Source: Halotia branconii CENA392 (GTDB taxonomy: Bacteria; Cyanobacteriota; Cyanobacteriia; Cyanobacteriales; Nostocaceae). Taken from it: DNA of 64,000 nt. The notes under the pieces are model-generated. The model saw only the letters and a list, made by a program, of their open reading frames with translations. It ran no database searches and had not been told where the DNA came from. The stretch spans positions 3,079,455 through 3,143,454 of the forward strand of contig NZ_CP124543.1 in the NCBI RefSeq assembly GCF_029953635.1, given 5' to 3'. This document shows positions 54,111-63,613 of this stretch, in pieces (position 1 is the stretch's first letter; every line of letters starts with the position of its first letter). The translations under genes and the position numbers were made by a program.

Positions 54111-54890
54111 TTAAAAACAAGCAGAAATTGCACAAACTTGTAAGCCGACAGGCGTGTGAATGATTACAGATTCTACCCCAAATACTTGGGCTATGGAGTT
54201 TGGTGTCAGAACTGCTTCTGGTCTACCAACTTCCCAAAGCTGACCTTGTTTTAATAAAGCAATCCGAGAACTATAACGCGCTGCCAAATTCAATTCGTGT
54301 AAAACTGTGACAATTGTTAATTCTTGTTGTTGATTTAAATTTTGTAGTAATTCTAATAATTGCAATTGATAGTTAATATCTAGAAAAGTTGTAGGCTCAT
54401 CTAATAATAAGACTTTTGGCTCTTGCGCTAGGGCTAAAGCTAAAAAAGCCCGTTGTCTTTCACCACCTGAAAGTTGTTCAACTAAGCGATCGCTCATTTT
54501 TTCTAGTTGCGTTTTTTTGATTGCATCGGTAACTTTTTGCCAATCTTCTGTTGTTAGTTCCCATTGCCACCAATGTTGATGTGGTGTACGTCCTAAACTC
54601 ACTAATTGTCGCACAGTTAAACCAACAGGAATTGTTTGTTGTTGTGGTAACAATGCCAATTTTTGGGCAACTAAATTTGGAGGTTGAGAATGAATAGCTT
54701 TACCATCAAGTAACACTGTTCCCTGTTGAGGAGAAAGAATACGACTAATCAATTTAAGTAATGTTGATTTACCAGAACCATTAGCACCAACTAAACTCAA
54801 CCATTCTCCCGTTTGCAGAGTCAGGTTAATATCTTGGACAATTGGTATTTTGGTATAACCACCAGTGAGATTTTGTAATTCGAGTGGCAT
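54111..54890 (-). CDS. FecE/BtuD-type ABC transporter ATP-binding protein
   Basis: A 259-residue ABC ATPase. Walker A GANGSGKST near 34-42, the signature LSGGERQRAFLALALAQEP near 139-157, Walker B VLLLDEPTTFLDI near 160-172, and the switch His in VTVLHELN near 192-199 are intact. It resembles subunits of iron-siderophore, haem and vitamin B12 importers. The last base of the FecCD stop is adjacent to the ATG (one base apart), so the two are co-translated. The substrate cannot be assigned. Downstream, 14 bases away, is the Uma2 gene. Confidence 0.92.
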   Translation of the reverse strand: MPLELQNLTGGYTKIPIVQDINLTLQTGEWLSLVGANGSGKSTLLKLISRILSPQQGTVLLDGKAIHSQPPNLVAQKLALLPQQQTIPVGLTVRQLVSLGRTPHQHWWQWELTTEDWQKVTDAIKKTQLEKMSDRLVEQLSGGERQRAFLALALAQEPKVLLLDEPTTFLDINYQLQLLELLQNLNQQQELTIVTVLHELNLAARYSSRIALLKQGQLWEVGRPEAVLTPNSIAQVFGVESVIIHTPVGLQVCAISACF

Positions 54891-54891
54891 T

Positions 54892-55908
54892 TTACAATTT
54901 ACTCACTCCAGCAGAACGACGATAAAGTAACCAGATAAACAAAGGCGAACCTAATAAAGCAGTCACAGAACCTACTGGTAGTTCTACCGAGCCTAATCTA
55001 GAAAGTAAATCGGCAAAAGTCAGCAACCATGCACCAGCAAGAGCTGAAAGTGGCAAAACAAAGCGATGATCTGTACCCACAATCATCCGCACACCGTGAG
55101 GAACCACAAGACCGACAAATCCAATTAAACCGCTGATGCTAACTGCACCGGCGGCTAGTAAAGTGGCAACACCACCAATTAAAAGACGCGATCGCGTTAA
55201 CGAAACTCCTAACCCGACAGCCAAATCATCTCCCAAAGCCAACACATTGACTGATCGCGCCAGCAAGCATCCCCCCAGTAAAGCAATAATAATATAAGGG
55301 CCAGCCGTGGAAATTTCTTTCCAACCTCGTCCATTTAAGCTACCAACTAGCCAACTCAGAGCAATTTGAATTTTACCGTCTTCGGCTAATAGCAGTAATG
55401 TACTTTGGATTGAACCTAACAAAGAACTGACTGCGACTCCACCTAAAATCAATCTTTCAATAGAAATTCCCGATCCTGCACGACCAAGCAAAATCACTAC
55501 AGCCGAAGTCAAAATTGCTCCCAACCACGCCGCGAAAGGAATCGCTATTGGGAATATCTGCCAAACTATCATCAAAATCACCACGAGTCCTGCACCAGCG
55601 GAAATGCCCAAAATAAAAGGGTCAGCGAGACTATTGCGTAACATTCCTTGTAGCAGCGCCCCTGACATTCCCAAGGCAGCACCAACAATTATTGCTGCGG
55701 TAATCCGTGGGAGGCGTAAGTCCCAAATAATTGTCTGTTTAATGGGATCGCCTTGATGGAGAATGGCTTGCCATAATTCAGCAACACTTAAAGGTACTGC
55801 ACCTTGAGATAAGGAAAGCGCTAGAGTTATCACTAATGCTGTACCGAAAAGTAAAATAGCCCAGAATATGCGCTGTTTAGTAAAAACTGTCTGCAATTGC
55901 TTAGTCAC
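54892..55908 (-). CDS. FecCD-type ABC transporter permease
   Basis: A 338-residue permease of the FecCD/BtuC family with about ten helices. Conserved LRLPRITAAIIVGAALGMSGALLQG (residues about 64-88, split here in reading) and NSLADPFILGISAGAG near 92-107 are typical; GFVGLVVPHGVRMIVGTDHR near 259-278 contains the coupling helix. With FecE it imports iron chelates, haem or B12. No substrate-binding protein gene is beside it; upstream (55909-56270) lies a repeat cluster. Divergent from it, after that spacer, is an SLH/OprB porin, which could be the outer-membrane entry. The ATG at 55908 is the start. Confidence 0.92.
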   Translation of the reverse strand: MTKQLQTVFTKQRIFWAILLFGTALVITLALSLSQGAVPLSVAELWQAILHQGDPIKQTIIWDLRLPRITAAIIVGAALGMSGALLQGMLRNSLADPFILGISAGAGLVVILMIVWQIFPIAIPFAAWLGAILTSAVVILLGRAGSGISIERLILGGVAVSSLLGSIQSTLLLLAEDGKIQIALSWLVGSLNGRGWKEISTAGPYIIIALLGGCLLARSVNVLALGDDLAVGLGVSLTRSRLLIGGVATLLAAGAVSISGLIGFVGLVVPHGVRMIVGTDHRFVLPLSALAGAWLLTFADLLSRLGSVELPVGSVTALLGSPLFIWLLYRRSAGVSKL

Positions 55909-55959
55909 ATCACGATAATTTGAGAAGTGCAGTTGAGTAACAGTAGAGGCTAGGGCGTG

Positions 55960-56270
55960 TTTTCAAACTAGAACTGTAGGTTGGGGAGCCACTGCGTTGG
56001 GGAGACAGCGCCGTGGTGTTAGCGTAGCGGTAGCGACGCAGGAGCGTCGGCAGTCTGGTCTTGGAGGTTTCCCCCATGAGGAACTGCCGAAAGGGTTTCC
56101 CGACTTGAGGCGACTGTCGTCGGTTCTGCCGACTTGTAGACGCTTCTGCGGCTACTCTGCGAGTTCTTTGAAGGAGTACCCGCAGGGTAGTAAGTGGCGT
56201 TTGACGTAAGGAACCCAACAAAGCAACTTGAACGTCTACATTTTTCCATACTTTTGCGTAAGTCCTGTAC
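55960..56270. repeat. Large cluster of dispersed palindromic repeats
   Basis: About 300 bases built from short repeats: TTAGCGTAGCGGTAGCGACG, GAGGTTTCCCCCATG, GGGTTTCCCGACTTG and CTGCGGCTACTCTGCGAG, partly palindromic. It ends in TTTTGCGTAAGTCCTG, the end sequence of the MITE-like element at 31630. Open frames on both strands here only reflect the repeats. It may have displaced a binding-protein gene of the ABC transporter. Confidence 0.7.
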
Positions 56271-56495
56271 TGTAGTTCAAAGCACGAGAGTAATAATCCA
56301 AGCAGATAGCAAAACATATAGAGTTATTTCTATATTCTCCATAGAATACTTTTGATAACGCTCCTACCCGTGTACTTAATTTGTCTAAAAAATACTAGCA
56401 ATTAAAATTATTATAATGGTTTATCACTCTAACAATAAGAAATTCAAATCTTTCTGAAAAAACAAAAATATTTATTTGATACAAAAATATATTCT

Positions 56496-56543
56496 AATAA
56501 GTAAATAAGTAAGTAAGTATTTTCAATTTTAAATTTACTTATT
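56496..56543 (+). promoter_or_regulatory. Inverted repeat upstream of the porin gene
   Basis: AATAAGTAAAT (56496-56506) and ATTTACTTATT (56533-56543) are perfect inverted arms 26 bases apart, with TAAG units between them and an ATTGATCAAT palindrome right after. It lies 28 bases before the GTG start, a place suited to an operator or mRNA leader stem. GAGGAAAT at 56561-56568 is the ribosome site. Confidence 0.45.
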
Positions 56544-56571
56544 GATCAATAGTTGGGTGTGAGGAAATACC

Positions 56572-58506
56572 GTGAAAGCAAATCTGCTACTAACTTCTGT
56601 TAATGGCGTAAGTTTACTGTGCTTATTGGCAGGGTTGTCGCCTGTACAAGCGATACCTGCTGGTAATGAAAGTCAATATAATACTGAAACTTTCAAACTA
56701 GCCGAAAAAATATCTCATGTGAAAACTCAAACTAGTTTCAAAATAAGGAATGAAAATGATCAAACTTTTTCTGTTGAGCAAAAATTGATTTCGTCAAGAG
56801 ATATTGGCACAAAACCAGATTCACTTATTGCGAATAAACAGCGACAAAATACTAACTTAGCACTCAAGATTTCTGGTGATTCCTCACCTCAATCTGCTTT
56901 AACGAGAGCAAACACCATTGCACAAGTTACATCTGTATCGCAACTATCTGATGTGCAGCCCACAGACTGGGCTTTTGGTGCTTTACAATCTTTAGTTGAG
57001 CGTTACGGTTGTATTGCTGGCTATCCAAACAGCACCTATCGAGGCAACCGTGCCTTGACTCGTTATGAATTTGCCGCTGGTTTGAATGCTTGTTTAGATA
57101 GAGTCAACGAGTTAATAGCTACGGCAACTACTGAGTTAGTAACAAAACAAGATTTAGCCACTTTGCAAAAACTGCAAGAAGAATTTGCTGCTGAATTAGC
57201 AACATTGCGGGGTCGAGTAGATGCTTTGGAAGCTCGCACAAGTGAACTAGAGGCGAATCAGTTTTCTACAACTACCAAACTCAATGGAGAAGCAATTATC
57301 TCAGCCATTGGGGCTACAGGAGGCGCTCCGGGTAGGAACGACCCCAACATAATTTTAGTAAACAGAGTGCGGTTAAATCTTACCACCAGCTTTACAGGCA
57401 AAGATTCACTCATCACTGGGTTGCAAGCTTATAATTTCCTGGGTGGTGTGGATGGAAGCGGTAGCCTACAAGAGAGTTTGGGATTAGCATCACCATTACT
57501 CAGTGCTAGCAGCGCTCGTACCAGCTTTGAACCTCAATTTCCAGGGGTCGATCCTAAAACTTTGTCAGGTATAAGTGCAAACTCTCTTCAGCTTTACAAA
57601 CTGCTTTACATATTTCCTGTCGCTGATAAATTAACATTGTTTGCTGGAACTGCTGCTGAAGTCTCCGATGCTTTTCCTACCATTACACCTTTTTATGGTG
57701 AAGGACAAGAAGCGATTTCTCGCTTTGCAAGTTTGAATCCTGTGGTACGTGTCTCTGGCGGTACTTCTGGTTCTGGGCTAGCATCTGCTGCTGGCTTTAT
57801 TTTTCAGCTTTCCAAGCAATTAGATTTTAGAGCTTTATACGGAAATGCCAATGCCAACATACCTCAACTAGCTGATGACATTCAGCCAGGAATTTCTGGC
57901 ACACCCTTGGGATCTGGCGCGTTTGGAGGTAGTAGCGTCATAGCAGCCCAATTGACTTTTAGACCAAGTAGTTCTATCGATATTGGTCTCAACTATGCCA
58001 ATAGTTATCACGAAATCAATATTTTAGGTACAGGATTAACCAGTAGTGACGTTGGTTCTTTAATCGGGCCAGGACTAGATCTGGGTACACCTGTAAAATT
58101 AAATTCTTTTGGTGGAACTGTCACTTGGAGGTTTTCGCCAAAGATTGCCTTTTCTGGCTATGGCGCAGCATTTTTCGTTGATGATTCTTCTGGTGCTGTT
58201 GATGCTTCTACTACCTTCACCAGTTGGATGGCAGGTATTCATTTTAATGATTTATTCCATCAGGGAAATAATGCGGGCATAATTTTTGGACAGCCACTAT
58301 ATCGCAGCGATACCAGCGGTGTAGCTCAGCTTGCGCCTGATGGGGCTAATAGAGCAGTTCCTTACCACCTAGAGGCTTATTACCGCTTTCGGATAAACGA
58401 CAATATCAGTATTACCCCAGGTGCGTTTGTCTTATTTAATCCTGAAAGTGATAGTAATAATGACACGACAACTGTAGGTGTACTTCGTACCACTTTCACG
58501 TTCTAA
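56572..58506 (+). CDS. SLH/OprB iron-uptake-type porin
   Basis: A 644-residue cyanobacterial outer-membrane porin. The GTG start at 56572 has GAGGAAAT just upstream. A signal segment (SLLCLLAGLSPVQA) is followed by a variable region, then an SLH domain at about 120-185 (SDVQPTDWAFGALQSLVERYG, then TRYEFAAGLNACLDR) that anchors the barrel to peptidoglycan. A short coiled coil follows (LATLQKLQEEFAAELATLRGRV). The C-terminal part is an OprB-type beta barrel ending VGVLRTTFTF, with the terminal Phe needed for insertion. Such porins have been linked with iron or inorganic ion passage. The gene is divergent from the ABC importer. Confidence 0.92.
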   Translation: MKANLLLTSVNGVSLLCLLAGLSPVQAIPAGNESQYNTETFKLAEKISHVKTQTSFKIRNENDQTFSVEQKLISSRDIGTKPDSLIANKQRQNTNLALKISGDSSPQSALTRANTIAQVTSVSQLSDVQPTDWAFGALQSLVERYGCIAGYPNSTYRGNRALTRYEFAAGLNACLDRVNELIATATTELVTKQDLATLQKLQEEFAAELATLRGRVDALEARTSELEANQFSTTTKLNGEAIISAIGATGGAPGRNDPNIILVNRVRLNLTTSFTGKDSLITGLQAYNFLGGVDGSGSLQESLGLASPLLSASSARTSFEPQFPGVDPKTLSGISANSLQLYKLLYIFPVADKLTLFAGTAAEVSDAFPTITPFYGEGQEAISRFASLNPVVRVSGGTSGSGLASAAGFIFQLSKQLDFRALYGNANANIPQLADDIQPGISGTPLGSGAFGGSSVIAAQLTFRPSSSIDIGLNYANSYHEINILGTGLTSSDVGSLIGPGLDLGTPVKLNSFGGTVTWRFSPKIAFSGYGAAFFVDDSSGAVDASTTFTSWMAGIHFNDLFHQGNNAGIIFGQPLYRSDTSGVAQLAPDGANRAVPYHLEAYYRFRINDNISITPGAFVLFNPESDSNNDTTTVGVLRTTFTF

Positions 58507-58689
58507 ATCAAAACAAGCAGGAGTTAGAAGTTGTGAGTTTCTTCTTCATCTTCTCCTGCTCTCATACCATTTCACGAAAAATTTGATGTAAATTACTTTT
58601 TTTACTCCCTCTGCCTCCGGTCACTGAGCGAAGCCGAAGTGCTGCTTCCCCTGCTTGCCTAAATATATCAACTTTAAAGTAAAACGGTA
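58507..58689. repeat. Spacer with a dispersed repeat
   Basis: 58612-58650 holds CTCCGGTCACTGAGCGAAGC and CGAAGTGCTGCTTCC, the inverse of the repeat at 16702-16740. It lies between the convergent porin and hisIE genes. Confidence 0.65.
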
Positions 58690-59340
58690 TTACTTCCGGC
58701 GTTCTTGCAACTTGCGATAAACTGCTTTGATATCAACTTGATGATGCGCTAAAGCTACCAGGGTATGATAAAACAAATCTGCAACTTCCCTGGCGATCGC
58801 ATCTGCGTCATCATCTTTACAGGCCATTACAACTTCTGCGGATTCCTCACCAATTTTCTTCAAAATCTTATTATCACCACCTGCCAATAACTTACAGGTA
58901 TAAGAATTTTCATTGGGATGATCGCGGCGATCGCATATTACATCAAACAACTGTGATAATGTATCTCCTGGTGGAGGGGCAATTTTTCCTTCTATCTGAT
59001 GAAAACAACTGCGTTCACCAGTATGACAGGCAATATCTCCTATTTGCTCCACTCCAATTAACAAAGCATCACTATCGCAGTCATAACGAATACTTTGCAC
59101 TTTCTGAATATGACCAGAAGTCGCTCCTTTGTGCCATAATTCCTGACGGGAACGACTCCAAAAACAAGTTTCTCCCGTTTCTAAAGTCTTTTGCAGCGAT
59201 TCTTGATTCATCCACGCCATCATCAAAACAGTACCATCCAAATAATCTTGGATAATTGCTGGCACTAAACCCCGTTCATCGTAGCGAATTTTTTCAACAG
59301 GGATGGCTTTGTGCAATGAATGCTGTTTAATAGAAAACAT
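58690..59340 (-). CDS. hisIE: Bifunctional phosphoribosyl-AMP cyclohydrolase / phosphoribosyl-ATP pyrophosphatase
   Basis: A 216-residue fusion enzyme of histidine biosynthesis, catalysing steps 2 and 3. Residues 1-120 are the HisI cyclohydrolase: [19 protein letters not shown], then [13 protein letters not shown] and [10 protein letters not shown] with the metal-binding Asp and Cys residues. Residues about 125-216 are His[17 protein letters not shown] and [18 protein letters not shown] with the acidic metal site. All key residues are seen. Some bacteria have separate hisI and hisE; the fusion is common in cyanobacteria. The gene is alone, convergent with the porin. The ATG at 59340 gives a slightly extended start before the family block. 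Confidence 0.95.
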   Translation of the reverse strand: MFSIKQHSLHKAIPVEKIRYDERGLVPAIIQDYLDGTVLMMAWMNQESLQKTLETGETCFWSRSRQELWHKGATSGHIQKVQSIRYDCDSDALLIGVEQIGDIACHTGERSCFHQIEGKIAPPPGDTLSQLFDVICDRRDHPNENSYTCKLLAGGDNKILKKIGEESAEVVMACKDDDADAIAREVADLFYHTLVALAHHQVDIKAVYRKLQERRK

Positions 59341-59471
59341 ACCAGCTGATTTGATCTAATGAGAATGATTCTATTGTTTCACAATATCATTCTGCCATAG
59401 GGTAGCTGGCATGATTTTTGCCAAACAACCTTTTTTTCCAGTTAAGTGTTATTTTTACTTTCTTTGTTGTA

Positions 59472-59666
59472 CTAGTTCAATACCAAAACGTTCCTGTCCA
59501 TAGCAGATTGCATCTTCACAGCGCTCATAGCGACTTGGTGGGCTTTGGAAGCGTCACCATACCAATGAACTGCTGAATTAAACGCTGCCCGATAAAGATC
59601 TTGATATGCCTCAGATAATCGAGTCCGAATCTCTAAAGGCAAGTCTTCATTAGACTTGTATAACAT
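59472..59666 (-). CDS. ChaB-like small protein
   Basis: A 64-residue ChaB-family protein (MLYKSNEDLPLEIRTRLSEA, then YRAAFNSAVHWYGDASKAHQVAMSAVKM). ChaB was named from a locus connected with cation transport in E. coli, but its biochemical role is unclear; the fold binds nucleic acid or protein. The C-terminus (DRNVLVLN) differs from the usual WxK-type end. The ATG at 59666 is the family start. It stands alone between hisIE and hemL. Confidence 0.82.
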   Translation of the reverse strand: MLYKSNEDLPLEIRTRLSEAYQDLYRAAFNSAVHWYGDASKAHQVAMSAVKMQSAMDRNVLVLN

Positions 59667-59785
59667 TTTGTTATTTTCTTGGTTTAGTTATTTTTATACG
59701 ATAGAAGTTTCAATCAGTTTTTAACCCTATCCTAAGATAGAGCTTTAGATACAGCTTTTTTATTGCCCACTATCAGGAGAAAGCC

Positions 59786-61084
59786 TTGGTAAATACCACG
59801 ATTAAAACCACAAAATCACAAGAAATTTTCACCGCAGCCCAAAATCTCATGCCAGGAGGAGTCAGTTCTCCAGTTCGTGCTTTCAAATCCGTGGGGGGAC
59901 AGCCCATTGTTTTTGATCGCGTCAAAGGTGCATACATTTGGGATGTGGATGGCAACCAATACATTGATTATGTAGGCACTTGGGGACCAGCTATTTGCGG
60001 TCACGCTCATCCTGAAGTGATTGCAGCGTTGCATGAAGCCTTAGAAAAAGGAACTAGTTTTGGTGCGCCCTCAGTCTTAGAAAACGTCCTGGCAGAAATG
60101 GTCATTGATGCCGTTCCTAGCATCGAAATGGTAAGATTTGTTAACTCTGGGACTGAGGCTTGTATGTCAGTGCTGCGATTGATGCGGGCTTTTACCCAAC
60201 GAGAGAAAATTATCAAGTTTGAAGGCTGCTATCACGGTCATGCTGACATGTTCCTAGTCAAGGCTGGTTCTGGTGTCGCTACCCTTGGTTTACCTGACTC
60301 GCCAGGAGTACCTAAATCGGCAACTACTAACACATTAACTGCGCCTTTTAATGATCTAGAAGCTGTCAAAGCTTTATTTGAAGAAAACCGCGACGAAATT
60401 GCTGGTGTGATTCTGGAGCCAGTCGTTGGTAATGCTGGATTTATTCCTCCCGATGCTGGTTTTCTAGAAGGATTACGGGAACTAACCCAAGAACATGGAG
60501 CTTTATTGGTGTTCGATGAAGTCATGACTGGCTTCCGGATTGCTTACGGTGGCGCTCAAGAAAAATTTGGCGTTACTCCTGATTTGACGACTTTAGGTAA
60601 GGTAATCGGTGGCGGTTTGCCAGTAGGAGCCTATGGCGGTCGTCGGGATATTATGTCAATGGTTGCTCCTGCTGGTCCTGTTTATCAAGCAGGAACTCTT
60701 TCGGGGAATCCCTTGGCGATGACTGCTGGAATTAAAACGCTGGAATTGCTGCAAAAAGCTGGTACTTACGATTATCTAGATCAAATTACTCAAAAACTTG
60801 CAGATGGTTTACTGCAAATTGCTAAAGAAACTGGTCATAGCGTTTGTGGCGGTCAGATCAGCGCCATGTTTGGCTTATTCTTCACCTCTGGCCCTGTTCA
60901 TAACTATGAAGATGCCAAAAAGTCTGATACAGCAAAATTTGGGCGCTTTCATCGCGGGATGTTAGAGCGCGGTATTTACTTAGCACCTTCTCAGTATGAG
61001 GCTGGATTCACTTCTTCTGCTCACACTGAAGAAGATATTGAGCAAACTTTAGCAGTTGCACGAGATGTAATGTCTAACTTGTAA
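59786..61084 (+). CDS. hemL: Glutamate-1-semialdehyde 2,1-aminomutase
   Basis: A 432-residue PLP enzyme that converts glutamate-1-semialdehyde to 5-aminolevulinate for chlorophyll, haem and bilin synthesis. Family blocks: [18 protein letters not shown] near 18-35, [18 protein letters not shown] near 118-135, [10 protein letters not shown] near 243-252 (the Asp that holds the pyridine nitrogen) and [17 protein letters not shown] near 270-286, with the Lys of the Schiff base. The start is TTG at 59786, with AGGAGA at 59775-59780 five bases before it; no ATG fits the conserved N-terminus. A strong terminator follows. Confidence 0.96.
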   Translation: MVNTTIKTTKSQEIFTAAQNLMPGGVSSPVRAFKSVGGQPIVFDRVKGAYIWDVDGNQYIDYVGTWGPAICGHAHPEVIAALHEALEKGTSFGAPSVLENVLAEMVIDAVPSIEMVRFVNSGTEACMSVLRLMRAFTQREKIIKFEGCYHGHADMFLVKAGSGVATLGLPDSPGVPKSATTNTLTAPFNDLEAVKALFEENRDEIAGVILEPVVGNAGFIPPDAGFLEGLRELTQEHGALLVFDEVMTGFRIAYGGAQEKFGVTPDLTTLGKVIGGGLPVGAYGGRRDIMSMVAPAGPVYQAGTLSGNPLAMTAGIKTLELLQKAGTYDYLDQITQKLADGLLQIAKETGHSVCGGQISAMFGLFFTSGPVHNYEDAKKSDTAKFGRFHRGMLERGIYLAPSQYEAGFTSSAHTEEDIEQTLAVARDVMSNL

Positions 61085-61105
61085 TCTGTTAAAAAGCTAT
61101 TAGCA

Positions 61106-61149
61106 AAAATCACCAATTCTGCTCACTACTTAGCAGAGTTGGTGATTTT
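61106..61149 (+). terminator. Rho-independent terminator of hemL
   Basis: An 18-bp stem, AAAATCACCAATTCTGCT with AGCAGAGTTGGTGATTTT (one G-T pair), and an 8-base loop. The 3' arm ends in TTTT. It starts 22 bases after the hemL stop. Confidence 0.85.
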
Positions 61150-61485
61150 ACTTAATATTTATAATTATTATGAATACTCTTTAAAAGAGTTTGTATAAAC
61201 ACTGATAAATTTCAAATAGATAATACAAACTATTAGTAATTACGGTTAAAAATGGTTTTAACTATTGGGAATTTATTTGTAAAAAGTGCCTAGACGATAG
61301 TTAGAAGCGTAATTACAGTAAATAATTTTATTTTTTAAAATTTGCTTACGTACTCCCTGCTTGACTTTAGTCAATCTTCAAATAATTACCAGCAAAAATC
61401 ACCTAGCAATAATTAATTCTGCTTTCAATAATTGGAGGAGAGTGTAATACTCCCCGTGATTATTCGTGTAGCGAGTTGACAGTGC
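61150..61485. other. AT-rich spacer before the kinase gene
   Basis: About 335 bases, strongly AT-rich, with no gene. AATTGGAGGAGAGTG near 61430-61444 contains a GGAGGAG purine run, but it is about 40 bases before the kinase ATG, so it is not the ribosome site of that start. Confidence 0.4.
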
Positions 61486-63096
61486 ATGAGCTACTGCTTA
61501 AATCCTATCTGTCCAAATCCCGAAAATGTGGCATATAGCCAAAGGTGTCAATCTTGTGGTTCGCGACTACTCTTGCGCGATCGCTATCGGGTAGTTGAAC
61601 CATTAGGTCAAGGAGGTTTCGGAGCCACTTTCTTAGCTAATGATGAAGCTTTACCTGGAGAACCAAGTTGTGTAATCAAACAACTACGTCCCTCTGCAAC
61701 TGCACCCCACGTCTTGCAGATGGCGCGAGAACTCTTTGAGCGAGAAGCTAAAACCCTAGGCAAAATTGGTAATCATCCTCAAGTACCAAGGTTACTAGAC
61801 TATTTTGAAGAACAAGAACAGTTCTATCTAGTTCAGGAATACATTAGCGGTGCTACCTTACAGCAAGAAGTTAAACTTAAGGGCATTTTGGGTGAAACTG
61901 GGGTCAAGCAATTTTTAAGTGAAATTCTGCCATTGCTACAATATATCCATGAGCAAAATGTAATACACCGTGATATCAAGCCAGCAAATTTAATTCGCCG
62001 TACCCAAGATGCCAGAATGGTACTGATTGACTTTGGTGCAGTCAAAAACCAAGTTAGCCAAGCTGCGACTAACCAATTTGGACAGACAGCATTAACTGCC
62101 TATGCAATCGGTACTCCTGGGTTTGCACCGCCAGAGCAAATGGCTATGCGTCCAGTTTATGCTAGTGATATCTATGCACTAGGCGTAACATGTATTTATC
62201 TCTTAACTGGCAAAACTCCTAAAGATATAGATTACAATCCCACAACGGGCGAGATCATGTGGGAAAAACTGGTGCAAGTGAGTGACCACTTGGTTAGTGT
62301 GTTACGGAAAATGTTAGATGTGTCTGTACGCAATCGCTACCAGTCAGCCCAGGAAGTACTAAGAGCGTTAGAAATAGAACCATATCTAGAAAGTTTGTCT
62401 AAGGGGTTGCTAGTTAAGTCTGATACTGAAGTTAAAGAAAAAACTCACAGTCGTTGGGAAGATTCTGCTGTTTTATGTAGTAATCCTTCTGTCGCTGCTA
62501 CTGGTTTAGGAGTAGCTCAAGTAGCAGCAGCCATTCGAGCCAGACGAGCCAAGAATGCAGAATCAGATGCAGGAGGAATGCGTCAAGGATCTGCGATAGG
62601 CAAATCAACATTTTTATCTAATAGCAACAGTAGTAGTTCACAAAATCAACATTCTAAAATTGTACGTAAATTAGATACCCAAGGTTTACTTACAGCTTAT
62701 TTGAAGGGAAGACGAGATTTTGCTCTACATAATTTAAATCTATTAAATCTCCAAGGTGTTGACTTATCCGAAACAAATTTCCATTCTGCTCAATTGCAAA
62801 AAACCAATCTCCAAGGAGCTAATCTCTATAATAGCGATTTTGGCAGAGCCAGTCTAACTAAAGCTAATCTCAAAGACGCTAATTTGAGCAAAGCTTATTT
62901 CAATCATGCTGATTTAGAAGGAGCAGATTTGCGAGGTGCAGACCTCAGCCATGCTTATCTGAGTAATGCTAATCTCCGAGGAACTAATCTGTGTGGTGCT
63001 AACCTTAGTGGTGCTAAGATTTCTGATGAACAAATGGCACTAGCGAAGACTAACTGGATGACAATACGTCCCAATGGTAAACGAGGGTTGTTATAA
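61486..63096 (+). CDS. Ser/Thr protein kinase with zinc ribbon and pentapeptide repeats (SpkB-like)
   Basis: A 536-residue protein. Residues 1-27 have CLNPICPNP...CQSCGS, a zinc-ribbon-like Cys pattern. The kinase domain follows: GQGGFGATF near 39-47, the Lys in VIKQLRPS near 62-69, HRDIKPANL near 161-169, IDFGAVKNQ near 181-189 and GTPGFAPPEQ near 207-216, with all catalytic residues present. After a Ser-rich linker come about 15 pentapeptide repeats at about 425-510 (A[D/N]LxG-type: LQGANLYNSDFGRASL). The architecture is that of cyanobacterial SpkB-type kinases. The pentapeptide helix may bind a partner. An FHA-domain gene begins about 520 bases downstream on the same strand. Confidence 0.93.
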   Translation: MSYCLNPICPNPENVAYSQRCQSCGSRLLLRDRYRVVEPLGQGGFGATFLANDEALPGEPSCVIKQLRPSATAPHVLQMARELFEREAKTLGKIGNHPQVPRLLDYFEEQEQFYLVQEYISGATLQQEVKLKGILGETGVKQFLSEILPLLQYIHEQNVIHRDIKPANLIRRTQDARMVLIDFGAVKNQVSQAATNQFGQTALTAYAIGTPGFAPPEQMAMRPVYASDIYALGVTCIYLLTGKTPKDIDYNPTTGEIMWEKLVQVSDHLVSVLRKMLDVSVRNRYQSAQEVLRALEIEPYLESLSKGLLVKSDTEVKEKTHSRWEDSAVLCSNPSVAATGLGVAQVAAAIRARRAKNAESDAGGMRQGSAIGKSTFLSNSNSSSSQNQHSKIVRKLDTQGLLTAYLKGRRDFALHNLNLLNLQGVDLSETNFHSAQLQKTNLQGANLYNSDFGRASLTKANLKDANLSKAYFNHADLEGADLRGADLSHAYLSNANLRGTNLCGANLSGAKISDEQMALAKTNWMTIRPNGKRGLL

Positions 63097-63613
63097 TTCG
63101 AGGTTGAGATTTAGAATTTTAGATGAAGTTAATTCCAAATTAAAAAATTGATAAATTAATTACCATCAGGACAGCTGAATTGCATCATTAAGCTGTTGTA
63201 TTAGTATTTTATGACTTTACTGATATTACACTGAGAATAAAACCTATTTTTGCAAGTTGGGTAAGACAAAGTGAAATCCAACCTACGTAAATTTTCAGTA
63301 TTGGATAATTAGTGCGATCGCAATTAGGGACTTGCGTGAAAATAAAGTACTATTAAACCGATATTAACCCGCAGATCTCCTACCTGATCACGTAGCTTTA
63401 AAACTACTTTAATATTTCTTAATAATTACTATCTTTTAAAAAATCAAAACTGTACTTTACAATAAGAAACAAAGCATTACGATAATTTGTTTATAAAAAT
63501 ATTTAATTATATGTATATGAAGACTGCTGGTAAGTAAAAGTTCAGCTTCAATTTTTGGTCATGGCAATAAAAACAAATAATTATCCTTGATTAGGGGTTT
63601 AAATAAAATATTT
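63097..63613. other. AT-rich spacer between the kinase and FHA genes
   Basis: About 517 bases with no gene. One HIP1-type site lies near 63315. The region near 63400-63600 is especially AT-rich and may hold the promoter of the FHA gene, but no pair of hexamers is clear. Confidence 0.4.

Noticed and set aside
55910..56317. 135-residue minus-strand frame upstream of the FecCD permease, considered as a lost binding protein
   Set aside because: It translates dispersed palindromic repeats; no signal peptide or binding-protein motif.
58953..59255. 100-residue plus-strand frame inside hisIE
   Set aside because: Antisense to a complete, well-conserved enzyme gene.
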